Under the pieces are notes generated by a model. That model made no database searches and was not told the DNA's origin. It was given only the letters and a program-made list of their open reading frames with translations. Positions 12,901 to 22,859 of a DNA stretch of 64,000 bases are shown here, one piece after another. The DNA is taken from the NCBI RefSeq assembly GCF_963678635.1, contig NC_087062.1, positions 65,906,647-65,970,646 of the forward strand, written 5' to 3'. The DNA comes from Symsagittifera roscoffensis. Lineage: Eukaryota; Xenacoelomorpha; Acoela; Convolutidae. Within the stretch, counting starts at the first letter, position 1; each line of letters opens with the position of its first letter. The position numbers and the translations under genes are program-made.

Positions 12901-14268
12901 TCCAAAACTGACACCTTTTATACAGAAAAAGCGCAAGGAGTGGTGACAAAAAAAGCATTATGTACCTTTCTTAGAAACAAAAAATCAATCGATAGTAGCA
13001 AAGAATAGATATATATTGTTTTGCTTTTATCTTAGATTATCGATTATCTTTCCATCTTTCCAAACCCCTGGCCACACAAACCGTAATGCACGATTTCGAA
13101 AAAGTAACAGATATACTTGATTTTTGGATGCTGCCTTGGATTCAGTGTTTCAATAAGCTGATTGATTATCATAACCCCTACCTTAACGCCAACTCGAACC
13201 CCAAAGGTTCAAAGGCAACCGATTTACCTCTACACCAGGTGGGAAGCAGAATAGACGTAGTTAAGGTTAAGTTCAACTTCAAACAGATTTACGGAAGTTA
13301 TTTACAGAAAAAATCTAGTCACCGATTACACGACACTTGCTCTAACAAGTGTGATAAGAACACAGCTAAAATGAAAAACAAAAAAAGAATAATTTGGGGA
13401 TATTCATGAAACGCTGCAGAAAATTCGCAATCGGCCAGGAAAAAATGGCAGCTTTCCTTATTTTTTATTCATTTTGTCACAAGACTTAATAACAAAATGT
13501 AAGAGTCTTTTAACCTATAGCGGATCTAAAAATTCATCGAGGGGAAGCCAGTTCTTTTTTCAGGTCGACCAAATTGATTTTCCGAACGCACCCAGAACAC
13601 TATAAAGACCCAATATTGACATTTTTGACATAGGCGAAGCTGCGCTTCGCAAACACTAGCGAGAACACAAGAAAGCAGCTCTATAAGTAAAATAAAAAGA
13701 GAAAGAAGCCTCGAATTAGTTAAAACTCTGCTACGTGCCGGATTCAGTCCTGCGACCTAGAGATTATACGTTTCAAGCAGTAACCACTCAGCGAGGGACG
13801 CTCAGCATTTCCCAAACACAACACAAATAAAACAGATGCTACGAAATTTCCAATGCTACAGATTGTGATTATAGCAAAAGCGCCACCAAATGAGCACTTT
13901 TATTATCGAGTTAGGTTGAAAAAAAAAAGAAGTTTCGTACTAATACACAAAGATCACGGGGTAAAAAATAAATTAATAATGCCGTTTTGGGACACTTTAT
14001 GAAAAAACTTGGCCAAAAAATTGCGTTTTTTTTTCGGCGCACTACTCTTCAAAGTCAAAATTAGTTTATATTGGCGTATATATGGAGAAAAACTTTAGGG
14101 TCAGTCGATCGAAACTTGATGTCACAAAACAATATCAAAGAGGGTACCCTTTGGTTGGTGGGTACAAACCTTTTGAGTAATTTCGTTAGCCTTTTCCTTG
14201 GCGTCCTGTTGAATAAACGCTACCATCTGCGAAATCTGTTTCTGCACATCTTGGTCCGAGAGAGTCAT
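901..14268 (-). CDS. ATP6V1E: V-type proton ATPase subunit E, four exons, complete
   Basis: Subunit E is part of the peripheral stalk of the V1 sector and, with subunit G, links the ATPase head to the membrane rotor in acidified organelles. Minus-strand coding exons are 14170-14268, 11071-11231, 1474-1654 and 901-1140. All joins use GT-AG and keep phase (99, 161, 181 and 240 nt), giving 226 aa, the usual metazoan length. Exon 1 starts MTLSDQDVQKQISQM, the family N-terminus. Exon 2 encodes the basic coiled-coil stalk (NLEKNRMINVAKTR). Exon 3 carries the central DEARVRLAKIAQ and GLVTQCLFQLLE segment. Exon 4 ends in NTLDSRLATVKDTKMPEIRQKLF, the conserved C-terminal core, followed by a short Gln-rich tail ending QQQQH before TGA at 901-903. 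Intron 2 (1655-11070) contains a whole BEL/Pao element; intron 1 contains satellite and SINE. Coding looks intact despite these insertions. Identification is from family knowledge; exon borders are read from the sequence. Confidence 0.95.
1690..2270 (+). repeat. Dispersed repeat, unclassified, copy 1
   Basis: A stretch of about 560 bp that reappears, diverged, in the same orientation at 23670-24220. Shared landmarks in order are a segment around AATGTTCCGAC, then ATGACTAGAAAA, then GCTCGAAATTAGAC, then TATGATATATCACT and CCGATG. No coding region or terminal repeats are visible. It lies inside intron 2 of the V-ATPase E gene. Confidence 0.65.
2271..3052. other. Intronic AT-rich sequence, nothing recognised
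   Basis: Part of intron 2 of the V-ATPase E gene, left of the BEL/Pao insertion. I see only short A/T runs and no gene, RNA or repeat structure that I can support. Confidence 0.5.
3053..3057. repeat. Target-site duplication, left copy (CCAAC)
   Basis: Five bases directly before the 5' LTR match the five directly after the 3' LTR at 10272-10276. BEL/Pao elements usually make 4-6 bp duplications. Confidence 0.9.
3058..3239 (+). repeat. BEL/Pao 5' LTR
   Basis: 182 bp, TG...CA termini, aligned without gaps to 10090-10271 with about five substitutions (G to T at the ATTGTG site, two changes after CTCAAAAA, two near AATCGTAATC). It would carry the promoter of the element. Confidence 0.92.
3240..3257 (+). 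promoter_or_regulatory. Candidate tRNA primer-binding site
   Basis: The bases directly after the 5' LTR read TTGGCGCACAATAG. LTR elements place the tRNA-complementary priming site here. I cannot say which tRNA it pairs with. Confidence 0.4.
3523..4611 (+). pseudogene. BEL/Pao Gag N-terminal region with an in-frame stop
   Basis: An ATG at 3523 opens a reading frame that meets TAG at 3712-3714 and then continues in the same frame to 4611. The first 63 codons are acidic and helical (ETDVEILAKAINQAI). After the stop the frame becomes rich in Gln, Asn, Pro, Thr and Ser, the low-complexity stretch common in BEL/Pao Gag. The good frame then moves by one into the frame that starts at 4499. That the TAG is a mutation is inferred from same-frame continuation; I saw no pseudoknot or other recoding signal, though a readthrough design cannot be excluded. 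Confidence 0.7.
4499..6946 (+). pseudogene. BEL/Pao Gag C-terminal region and aspartic protease, frame-disrupted
   Basis: An 815-codon frame. It opens with Gln/Asn/Pro-rich sequence, including a 15-bp repeat encoding HQHAV and HQHAA units at about 5003-5050. The capsid-like region (FDGEPEQWLDWIGLFNATI, about residues 222-240) follows, then a Ser/Asn/Gln spacer. The zinc-knuckle region starts LCFNC near 5970, but its later Cys and His residues (ADCQSTQTC, HYKLLH) are read only from the frame one base away (5869-6129). Two compensating frame changes therefore seem to bracket about 5990-6127. The protease motif is MLDCGS with Asp at about residue 583, DCGS in place of the commoner DTGS or DSGS. 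The frame is lost between about 6820 and 6946, where the RT frame takes over. Confidence 0.8.
6838..9903 (+). pseudogene. BEL/Pao Pol: RT, RNase H, integrase and C-terminal domain
   Basis: A 1,021-codon frame covering most of Pol. RT occupies roughly residues 60-300, with the catalytic motif YMDDL at 210-214. RNase H shows FSDAS at 389-393. The integrase zinc-binding His/Cys cluster falls at about 670-730 and ends CIPC. The catalytic triad is D763 (GIDFFGPF), D824 (IISDNGKAF) and E875 (GGSWERLIK); the roughly 50-residue second gap is normal for BEL/Pao. A DUF5641-like C-terminal region starts near LTPNHLLLGRP. The last conserved segment (GILHRPAVKL) is read only in the frame one base away at 9899-9973, so the end is frameshifted. 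All catalytic residues are present, but Pol is separated from Gag-PR by a frame change. Confidence 0.9.
10090..10271 (+). repeat. BEL/Pao 3' LTR
   Basis: 182 bp matching the 5' LTR, starting TGTCTACGAC just after GGGCCCGGCTA and followed by CCAAC. The purine-rich stretch before it is weak as a polypurine tract. Confidence 0.92.
10272..11070. other. Intronic AT-rich sequence between the BEL element and exon 2
   Basis: Rest of intron 2 of the V-ATPase E gene. It contains short pieces resembling other dispersed sequence in the window (for example AAAACTGGAT near 10445, 2970 and 29040) but no gene. Confidence 0.5.
11480..12540 (+). repeat. Satellite-like tandem array, about 165-bp unit, array 1
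   Basis: About seven diverged copies, recognised by the recurring core GATTTGAGCAGTCA, then CTGAGAGTAC, then GGGAATTTCAAATTTTG. Anchor spacing is mostly 168-176 bp, with one shortened copy. It sits in intron 1 of the V-ATPase E gene. The same repeat forms a second array at 42960-44170, and the unique flank after each array is also homologous. Confidence 0.85.
12587..12784 (+). mobile_element. tRNA-derived SINE with 11-bp target duplication
   Basis: The head has RNA polymerase III boxes: an A-box-like GGCCGAGTGGG near 12595 and a perfect B box GGTTCGAATCCC near 12641, as in Leu/Ser tRNAs, followed by a GC-rich body and an A-rich tail. CAAAGCTTAAA flanks it at 12576-12586 and 12785-12795. The homologous flank at about 44220 reads TAGCTTAAACGTG without the SINE, an empty site that confirms the insertion. 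Confidence 0.88.
13625..13960 (-). repeat. Repeat with tRNA-like core, family 2
   Basis: Contains CTTCGCAAACACTAG, a degenerate tRNA-like core on the minus strand (GCTGAGTGGTTAC then CAGGACTGAATCC) and an end with TTTCGTACTAATACAC. Further copies are at about 17935-18250 and in each of the three tandem units (36950-37285, 39720-40055, 41797-42130). Confidence 0.6.
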
Positions 14269-15346
14269 TATTGCAGGCGGGGTTAAATTTATTTCACGCT
14301 ATGTACTATCTGAAAATTAAATCGATGTTTGAGATTGAGAAAAAAAAGCAGAATATTTCCCTCGTAATTGATTTAAATTAACAAATGATGATTTAGCTCG
14401 GAAGGATTTTCAAAACTGCAGACGCCAAAGTATAAAAGCTCAGCCCCTCGCCTCCGTTTCACAGCAAAAATATTTGAATCGGAATATAGCCTGATAAATG
14501 ACGAATACAGTATTGTTCTAATCTGTTTGTAAATCCAATCAAGAGATAAAATCAATCATGAGCTGAATTAGCTCATCAAATAATATATATAATTCTGTTA
14601 TTTGATTACATCAATCTGAACTGCCAAGTTTTGAGTCATCAAATTTATGTTGAAACAGTGCCATTTCATTTAGAAATGGGTTATGAGAAAAATTATATCT
14701 CAAAAACACTTTGGTATTTGGATCAAATATCGCCCAGTTCAAAGTTATTATTCCGAATACCGAAAGTGATAAAAAGTTTTATGCTATTTTCCAGGTTCAT
14801 AAACTTCAGGTGAGCTCGACAGAGGAATTGTATATCAGTGGTAGTTCCAGCTCTATTGGAGATTTTCGATGTCAACAACTGATCAGAACTTTTCACTTTC
14901 AAGAGCGAGGACAGGACGTCTAATCACAAACGTCTCCTTCTCCCCTCGGCGAAAGAAAAACACCAAAGACTTTTTCTAATTCAGTTAGGAAAGGGTTTCA
15001 TAAGAGCTCGAAAACACTAATTGTAGATCTTTAAAGGTCTAACACTTTTGCATCGACTGTGAAGTGGCCTGGAACTCCCCCTCCATTACTCTTTATTGTT
15101 CCCACTTTCGAAACCAAGTAACGGAATATTTGTGTTCGGGGTGGGTTTTTTTTCTTCAGATAAATTTCGACTTTTTAACTAGCCATTTTTGACCAAATTT
15201 TTATATAACATTCAAAATTTATTGTTGTCCTGAGTTAAATTTGAAAAGATATTTCACCTGCGATCTTTTTACATAAAGTTATGGGGGTTTAAAGATTGCC
15301 ATTTTGTTCAATTTGGGACAATTAACGCGCGATATATTTCGCGCTA

Positions 15347-16077
15347 CAGTGCTGATTTAAATTATCCGGACAAAACGAACAAAACTTGAATTTTCAAACG
15401 CGTTTTTCTCAAATCGGGTTAGGATTAGACAAAAAGTGAAGAGAACAAAAGTTGCTTAGAATTTCACCAGAATTAATATGATGCCATTTTTTCTCCGAAA
15501 TTCTCAACAAAAAATTTACCCCAAAAATGGGTCATTTTGGCTTTTTTCAATTAATCAAGAATTACGCTGAAACTACTTTGTTAATTGATAAAAAAATTAT
15601 ATCACAGGAAGCCTCTTACGCAGCTCAACAAAGTTTAAGAAGGGTTAAATCTCCAAAAACCAGTATAAGAGAAAAAATTTTCACTTGATAGTCAATAAAT
15701 GTGATTTTTACTATATAAAACCCAGAATTTCTGTTTAAAAATAAATTTTAAACAATTTGCGCAAATTTTGAAAATTTAACCCTTCTTAAACTTTGTTGAG
15801 CTGCGTAAGAGGCTTCCTGTGATATAATTTTTTTATCAATTAACAAAGTAGTTTCAGCGTAATTCTTGATTAATTGAAAAAAGCCAAAATGACCCATTTT
15901 TGGGGTAAATTTTTTGTTGAGAATTTCGGAGAAAAAATGGCATCATATTAATTCTGGTGAAATTCTAAGCAACTTTTGTCCTCTTCAGTTTTTGTCTAAT
16001 CTTAACCCAATTTGAGAAAAACGCATTTGAAAATTCAAGTTTTGTTCGTTTCGTCCGGATAATTTAAATCAGCACTG
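15347..16077. mobile_element. Fold-back (long inverted-repeat) element with TA target site, copy 1
   Basis: 731 bp whose two halves are reverse complements over about 300 bp (arms about 15347-15655 and 15778-16077) around a short AT-rich loop. It begins CAGTGCTGATTTAAATTA, ends with the reverse complement of that, and is flanked by TA on both sides, the Tc1/mariner target. It has no transposase, so it is a non-autonomous element (MITE-like). A related copy is at 26692-27421. Confidence 0.9.
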
Positions 16078-16079
16078 TA

Positions 16080-17318
16080 TTAACGCGTAAGCGGAGATTT
16101 AATCCCTCTTAGAAATCGTTCCAGATTGGTTGAAACAAGCTATTTGCCGCAATTGATATGTTACAAGGAGCGAAATTTATCACTTTGTACTTTATATGGC
16201 GTAAGGGGGATGATTTTCACAAAAAATTTTACAAATTTTTTTTGATTTTATGTTCTTTGTTTTACATTTTGTCATCAAAATGTTTTTTTTATTTAGTTTT
16301 TTCATGTTACTACTGCTCCATAGACCTCAAACGGCAGTTGGAAAATCCAAGATTTCACCCTGATACGAGCAGTCTTGTATTTCTTGTTTTGGAACAAAAT
16401 TGGCCGAGATAAAAACCGGATTTAACTAACATATTTCGCCAGTTAAAAAGACCACGAACAGAAACAACGCACAAATTTACATCGCCAAACTCGCAAAAAT
16501 TACATTACTTGTAGACCCGCGCCGGCAACGGTTTGAAGTCTTAAAAAAGCAGAGTGAAAATGCAGTTCATAAAAAGTAATTTAAAAAGTAAATCATCATC
16601 AAGTTGACCGCTTTGAAACAGAGAATAAATTTTCTAGCACAGAGCACGTTCCAATTTGTTCAGTAAGAAAATTACGATGCGTTCATGCTTCTTCAAATAC
16701 CACAGATAACTACTAATTGAACTAAGATGCGCTGTAGTCACACACACATGATTTACGTTTTAAATCAATCACAAAAAAAATTGAATCGCTAAAACAATTA
16801 AATAACAAAACTATCTCTTTTTGTCAATAAATTATTGCCTTACAAGGTAAGTTATTTTACAAGGTAATTTAGAGGTAGGCTTAAGAGATTGTGTGTTTTC
16901 GGGAGAAAAACTGTAAGGTACGAAACTATAATCTAGAAAATACAGGAAGATACATATTTGATAAACCTAAATAAAAAATCTGTATCATTCTTTACATAAC
17001 ACACAGTAACTTACAATTAAAAAAAGATAATTTTTTCTATGGTGAAAAAAGCGCGATGAAAAAAGAAAGAACCGTGCCTGGCCCTGGTAGGCGAATGCGC
17101 AGTAATATAAAATCCATGTTATCTTCACTTGATATTCTTTCTCAATCTTTAGGAGCTCAACGTCGCACCTCCTCAACACTTCGAACGTCTTCAACTGCAG
17201 TTGTGATACTGGTTTCGGAGGAGTTATATCCGATCGGCAGCTCCAATTCTTTCAAGAAAACCAAATTGAATCCCACTGAGCAGATTATTTTTTAACCAAG
17301 GAGTGATAATTAGAAAAG
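16080..17318. other. Intergenic AT-rich sequence
   Basis: No gene that I can support. The minus strand at 17130-17250 has an open stretch (KTFEVLRRCDVELLKIEKEYQ) with weak splice contexts. It is recorded as rejected rather than annotated. Confidence 0.4.
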
Positions 17319-17465
17319 ATGGTTTGTTTGAAGTGCAAGCAGGGCGGAGTGCTTTTCATGTGCAAGATATGCATGCAGGAAACGTGCAAGAAGTGTGAAC
17401 AATGGGATGGAGGCGCAAAGTCCGCATGCCCCAAATGCTTCGAGGAAAATTCCATGGTCCTCAAG
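17319..17465 (+). CDS. Candidate first exon of a small Cys-rich (zinc-binding) protein
   Basis: ATG at 17319 opens 49 codons with four CxxC pairs at residues 3-6, 15-18, 23-26 and 37-40, a spacing that suits two zinc ions. The frame ends at AAG followed by GTCAGC, a plausible splice donor, and an AG lies a few bases before the ATG (ATTAG). The opposite strand is also open here but looks like the shadow of the Cys codons. I do not recognise the family and found no convincing second exon, so this may be a gene fragment. Confidence 0.35.
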
Positions 17466-17934
17466 GTCAGCACTGCTCTCTTCACCTCAATTTTTCCCAT
17501 TTTCTAAGTGCTACTTTAATTTCCTTGGTACCCCAAATTAAAAATTCGTTGACCACAAATACACAACGAAATGCTCAAGCTTATGCAACTATCCTCGTCA
17601 AACAATTGATCTAAGACCTTAATGTTGACATTTGCTTTGTATTTAAGGCTAATTTAAAGCACGGGAAAACGACGAAGAGAGTGAACCAGAAATTAGCACT
17701 TGCCGCTGCATTCTCAAAATGACCCATTGCGCCCCCAGACAGCAATTTGGCATGACTAATTCGAGACTGTTAGCAGATGAAACTCACGCACGTGTACAAT
17801 ACATAAAACTGACTCGCTATTGAACAGTTGCTTCAATGTGTTCTGATATAGATTAGTTTTTATTCTGATAAAACCATTCATTATTTGATAAAAAAATTTT
17901 GCATAAAAGCTCCAAAAATCCAAATTTTAAACAC

Positions 17935-18250
17935 AGAGGCGAAGCTTCTTTAGAAAAACTAGCGAGAACACGACAAAAGGCAGCACTAGAATGCGCAAGA
18001 GAAAAAAAAGAGTCTCGAATTAGCAAATTTCGGCTAGATCTAGGATTCGATCTGCGACCTACTGCAATCTAGAGATTTCGAGTCTAACACACTAACCACT
18101 CAGCCACGCACGCTTAACCACCGACAAACACTAGTCACGAATAAAGAAAGCAGCTACATGTGCTAATAAATTGCCAATGCCATTCAGCAAAAATGGCACC
18201 AAATACAAATAGACACAATTTTGCAAGTAATAATTTGGAATATAACAAAT
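17935..18250 (-). repeat. Repeat with tRNA-like core, family 2, second copy
   Basis: Minus strand reads GTGGCTGAGTGGTTAGTGTG, then AGATCGAATCCTAG, the A- and B-box-like parts of a Ser/Leu-type tRNA. Flanks match the copies at 13625-13960 and in the 35-42.6 kb tandem units. Confidence 0.6.
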
Positions 18251-20480
18251 TGAAGGCATCCATACTAACTTGTAACTCCATACTACATGTAACAAATCGG
18301 AAAGCATAAAGCCATATTATGTAAAAACTATGGATTTCAAAAAAACTTTCAAAGATATATTGAGTTAGAAAATTTCTGAAATCGACTTTTCATTATTTTC
18401 ATGTTGTTTGAAACGAATAGCTTTTTTGGGTTCATTTGATGAATTTTAAATGCATCAACTTTGTTAACTTACTACTGTTCGAATGTCAATGCACATGCTA
18501 TCAAAAAGCGGTAAAGCTGCCTCAAAAGTGGCACCAATATTTGCGACTTAGGTTATAGAAAAAAAAGAAGGTTCGTAATAATACACTAAGCTGACGCAGG
18601 TGTAAAAACATAACCGGATCTAGGAAAATTTCAAGTCTTGCTGTTCTCAAAATATTTTGACGACCCTCCGATTCAGAAGCCATTTCACGCCAGGAAAACA
18701 CTGTCATTCAAAAACTGAAGAACCCAGCAGAGCAATTGCTAGTCAGCTATTCATAAAACTAACTCCTATAATCGACCCTTTTAAACCTATCAGCTGAATT
18801 TCACGTCAGTGAATTTTGAGCTAGCAAGACTCTTCCACAATATCTTGCTTTGAACATATTACTTTGCGATATTGCTTCAAGCATGACAAAGAAAGAAACT
18901 CATTAAGTATATCAATATTGACTAGGTGCCTTTTTGATCTCTTTAAATTATCTACTTTTACTCACCACGCACGACTGGCTGAGCTTCGAATAATCGGGTA
19001 GTGTGAAGGGAGACCAATGAACCGACGCAAGCTTCGTCTATGAACTATTTGCCCCAAAAGTTCAATTAAAAGTGCGTATCAAAGTGCGTATAAAAGTATC
19101 ACCGTTGTTCATCTTAGTTTCCTTGACTTTTTTGAAACATATTTCCTCCCAGTGCACACTGTTCAGGTCGTCTGAAGGAAGGAACATTTTAGAGGCGAAG
19201 CAGACATTCGCACCACTTTTGATAGCACACAAAGATAACATTAAAAGCGGACACTAGCGGACCTTAATGAGAAGAGTCAATTAAAAAAACTGGTCGAAAC
19301 ACTACATCTAGAAAAACTATTTACAATACTTGGGTAAACGCTAGTTGAACCAAAAGCAAAATGGTTGCCATGAAAACATTTGAACAAAAAAATTTTGAAA
19401 CTCTCCCCAACGGGAAGCCCAAAAACCTAGTATTCCTTCAAACAACGCAATAGTAACTGAATAAGCCGATTTAATATATGCCGGAAGCATTTCAGCCAAG
19501 CTAACCTTTTAAGCAAAAAAGAAAAGAAATTATACTACATAAGGGCTAGTAAAATTACAGAATTAAGTCATATGATTCAATGATTCTGTAAAAACTAGGA
19601 AAAACTATATTCGCATAAGCACCAGAGATTTTTACTTCTCGAACACTAAGCTACCTATCAGGAGGAACAATATGTTCCTCATTGGAAAGCTGAAAAAACC
19701 CCAATTGCATAACCGCAACTCTAACTGAATCGAAGCGCAAGAGATATGTTATTAACCACTTTATAACGCGAGAAAGTTAACGTTAAATAACCCCCCTTTT
19801 ACAAACCAAAAATCAAAAGCTTAAAAAATTAAATACACTTCACTTCATCTTGAACTTCAATGCAAAAAAGATTTTAAAAAATTTGACAAAACTTAAAGAA
19901 AAAGATTTCAGAACTTCAAAAATAATACAAATCAGTTTGGGTATTACAATGCTGTCATTCTCTCCAAAAAATCAAGCTTCGCAAGATAATTCGATCTGAA
20001 AATCCTTGAGCAATCTATCGGCTCATACAAGAGCAAGAAAATAAAAACATCATTGAGAATTGAAAACAAATGCCCTATATAGAGAAGGAACTAAAGGTCT
20101 CGAGCATCCAAGTCGGCCGCCCCACTGTGCTACTGACACTTAAAGAAACTGTGCTACTGACACTTAAAGAAACAAAACACTAATAAAGCGCAAAAGCGGA
20201 TAATGCTATTGAATAGTCAAAACTAAGCAGAAAAAGTGCCAAAAATTAGCTTTATTCAGGTCAAGTTGAATTGCTAAAACAAGTTGATTCGTAAAATAAC
20301 ATGCGATCGCAAGTTCGCATGTTTAATTATGAGGCAAAATTCGTGACTAAAACTAAGAAAAGTGATTGACCTGAAAAAAGACTTGATTTTATAACACTTG
20401 TTATCGCACATGCAAAAAAGGGTCTCAGTGTTCATAAAAACTTTAAAAAAGGACATTTGAGAATTTTTTTTGATTATATC
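18251..20480. other. Intergenic AT-rich sequence
   Basis: No gene seen. Includes a 24-bp direct duplication (GTGCTACTGACACTTAAAGA twice) near 20130-20175 and a family-2-like 3' fragment at about 18490-18590. Confidence 0.4.
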
Positions 20481-20499
20481 TCATATCTACCTCATTAAA

Positions 20500-20680
20500 A
20501 AGAGTATCACAGATGCGAGATAAAAGGCAAGCACATCATTGCAAGCTAGCGAACAGAAAATGAGACGAAAATGACAAAATCGAAATAAATTTGTACCGAG
20601 AACAAGTGGGTAGACGTCCATTGAACCTAAAACAAAAAAATATAAAAAAAAATTGTAGCCAAACATATAACGACCAAATT
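20500..20680. repeat. Dispersed repeat shared with 32575-32830
   Basis: Shares ATTGCAAGCTAGCGA, then AGAAAATGAGACGAAAA, then TAGACGTCCATTGA in order with 32575-32830; a shorter match is near 25700. No coding potential. Confidence 0.5.
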
Positions 20681-20689
20681 TTAGGTCGA

Positions 20690-20960
20690 CCAAATTGAAT
20701 TGCTGAGCGATCCCAGTTCAGATAAAGACCCTATTTTGACCTCGATTTCTTCGCCGCAGGCAAACTTTTGAAAAAACAGGCCAAAAAGGCAAAATTTTTG
20801 ACCAAAAATCGCGTTTTTTCTTCGGTGCGCGCTCCCCCTCAAATTTAGCATATATTGACGCCAAAGTCGCCTTTCGAAGTAAATTTAAAGGTGCGTAGCC
20901 AAAAAATGGATAACTCAAAATAGTACAAAGGGGGACCCTTTGGGTCAGCAGGGGGTCGAA
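20690..20960. repeat. Dispersed repeat shared with 13560-14165
   Basis: Shares GGTCGACCAAATTGA, then a stretch like GCGTTTTTTCTTCGG and ATATTGACG, then GGGACCCTTTGG with 13560-14165, where it abuts exon 1 of the V-ATPase E gene. Confidence 0.5.
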
Positions 20961-21242
20961 TCCATTAGGGAGAGGCCTTCCCCCCTTTAAATCAGCTGGC
21001 GGGCTGAATAAAGCTTTTAAGCAAAAAGAAAAAGCAAGGAAAACATAGACGATCAGGGCCATTAATTTTACAAACTACAGGAGTAAATCAAAAACTCTCG
21101 CATTTACAGTCAAAATTACTGACAGCGAAAGATAATTCGCCGATTTGACAAATTAACCGACAAAAATTAAGCATACAAACGAAAATCCGACAATTCAATC
21201 TTTTCCCAGATTTTTTTTTTTCAATTTCACACATACTGAAAA

Positions 21243-21345
21243 AAATAAGGCCGGTTGGGACTCGGACCCCCAGACCTTAGAGTACAAAGGTAATGACCTT
21301 TAGGCCAAGTGGGAATGAGTCTCGCAGTTGCTCAGGTTCACTAAT
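21243..21345 (-). repeat. tRNA-like SINE head, family 3
   Basis: Minus strand carries a B-box-like GGGGGTCCGAGTCCC and an upstream A-box-like stretch. A related copy is at 30170-30250 (GAGTTCGATTCCCGATCGG on the minus strand) and a partial one near 34240-34275. Confidence 0.5.
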
Positions 21346-21979
21346 AAAGCAACATCATAACTTCTTCTTCTATTACTTACAGTCTAACCTGTACGAAAAT
21401 TCGTTTACGGGGAAAAATTGTAGTTCCCGATTAAAAGACACTTGCTCTCCCAAGTGTAATGAGGCCAATTATTGTTTTGTAAAACACTTGCAATATGGTT
21501 ACAGATGCCAGTATAAAAACCTACGTCGCTGGCCAAACGGTGTGAGCTACGTGGTACGGTTGTCGGAAGAATTGTTCGTTGGCTTCCAGACGACCTTGAG
21601 TTTTCATTGAAAAATATCGTTTGCTTGCGCCGCATAAACAAAATAGCCGCTCTTCAAAAGCATATATTTGAATCATAAACCGTCCACATCAGATAACGGA
21701 AGTCTATTCCAAAAAATAAGGTGGCTTACAAAGAGTAGCAACAACTAACGCATGATCCTCCTGAGCAGACAATCGAAAAATGTTCGGGAACAGCTGATGT
21801 CAAATGATCATTTCTGACACACACCTCATATTGCTTCAATAATATGCAATCAAACTCAATTACGAGATTAAAAACTCCTATGTTAATTAAATGCAAATCT
21901 ATTCAAGTTATATGGTAGTAAGAGTAGTGTGAATTTTCAAAATAATCTGTCAAATAAGCATCTTTTTCTGATGTGCTTC

Positions 21980-22809
21980 TCAATGATGGTGTCCTTTCGT
22001 CCTGTGCAAATAAGTTTTCTCGATGTAATCGTTGACCTCGTGTGGCTCTACCTCTGGCACCTCCACTTTCGAGTGGTCTCCAGGTCTGAGGTAGATGAAC
22101 CTCCTGTCCGGAATCATGTTGTACTGGACTCTGTTGACTATGACAAAACATGTGCCATATACTGCCAGTAATCCCACAAACAGTCTGTGGATCTTGTGCT
22201 TGTGGATGTACTTGGGGTATGCCTTGGGCATTAGTCTGGTCATCACAGACCTCTGGGCATCCACGAACATCTGAACTATCGGTGTGTACCGAGGCATCAA
22301 CTGAAAAGCAAGTGCTACGGAACAATTTTTCAGAAACCTAATTCAGAAACCTAATATTTCAAAATGATATTTTTTGATTATGTGTCAAATACCACATAAA
22401 AATAAGTCGGTTTGTACACCAAACAAAAAGAAAAGTTAAACTCCGCCGGATAAGACTTTCTGACATTTCAATTGAACGCCAGTGTTGTCAGCTACTTATA
22501 AAGTTGCATATTAACTGAGGACACCGTTTGACGAGGACTTTGAGTTTCATCTATTCGGAAATTATTAACAAATCAAATCAGCCTGTAACATAATTTCAAA
22601 ACGAGCAGGTTTCCAACCTCAACTGGCTCTCTGGCACTGAGGTACTGATCCTTTTCGAACCTTCTGTTCCAGTATCGCTCTTCCAGCTCCTCATTAGTCC
22701 AGCACCCAGTCCGCACGAAAGCCTTGGCCGGCTGCAGGTAGGTCTTGTCTTCTGGCAGTTTCACAGGAGGGGTCTTCCATTCACCCTCAAATGGATTCAT
22801 GCTCGCCAT
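21980..22809 (-). CDS. Unrecognised 170-aa single-pass membrane protein, two exons
   Basis: Exons 22618-22809 (64 codons, ATG at 22809) and 21980-22300 (106 codons plus TGA) join GAG to TTG at consensus GT and TTTTCAG sites, phase 0. The N-terminal half is hydrophilic, with a charged WTNEELEERYWNRRFEKD segment. One hydrophobic helix follows (LFVGLLAVYGTCFVIV, about residues 108-123), preceded by a basic stretch (YIHKHKIHR). The tail is acidic then His-rich (GHHH end). The shape suits a small mitochondrial inner-membrane or ER subunit, but that is a guess and I do not recognise the family. An acceptor-like TTTTTTTTCAG lies only 6 nt before the ATG, so the 5' UTR is either spliced or trans-spliced. 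Confidence 0.75.
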
Positions 22810-22859
22810 TTTGTCCTGAAAAAAAAAACAATTTAAGAAAAACTTAAGCAAAAATATTT

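Noticed and set aside
14631-14923. Two overlapping plus-strand frames of 60-70 codons
   Set aside because: AT-rich, no motif, no splice support, and placed just upstream of the divergent V-ATPase E start.
17130-17255. Minus-strand open stretch (KTFEVLRRCDVELLKIEKEYQ) as an exon
   Set aside because: Only about 40 codons, competing frames equally open, weak splice contexts, no recognised family.
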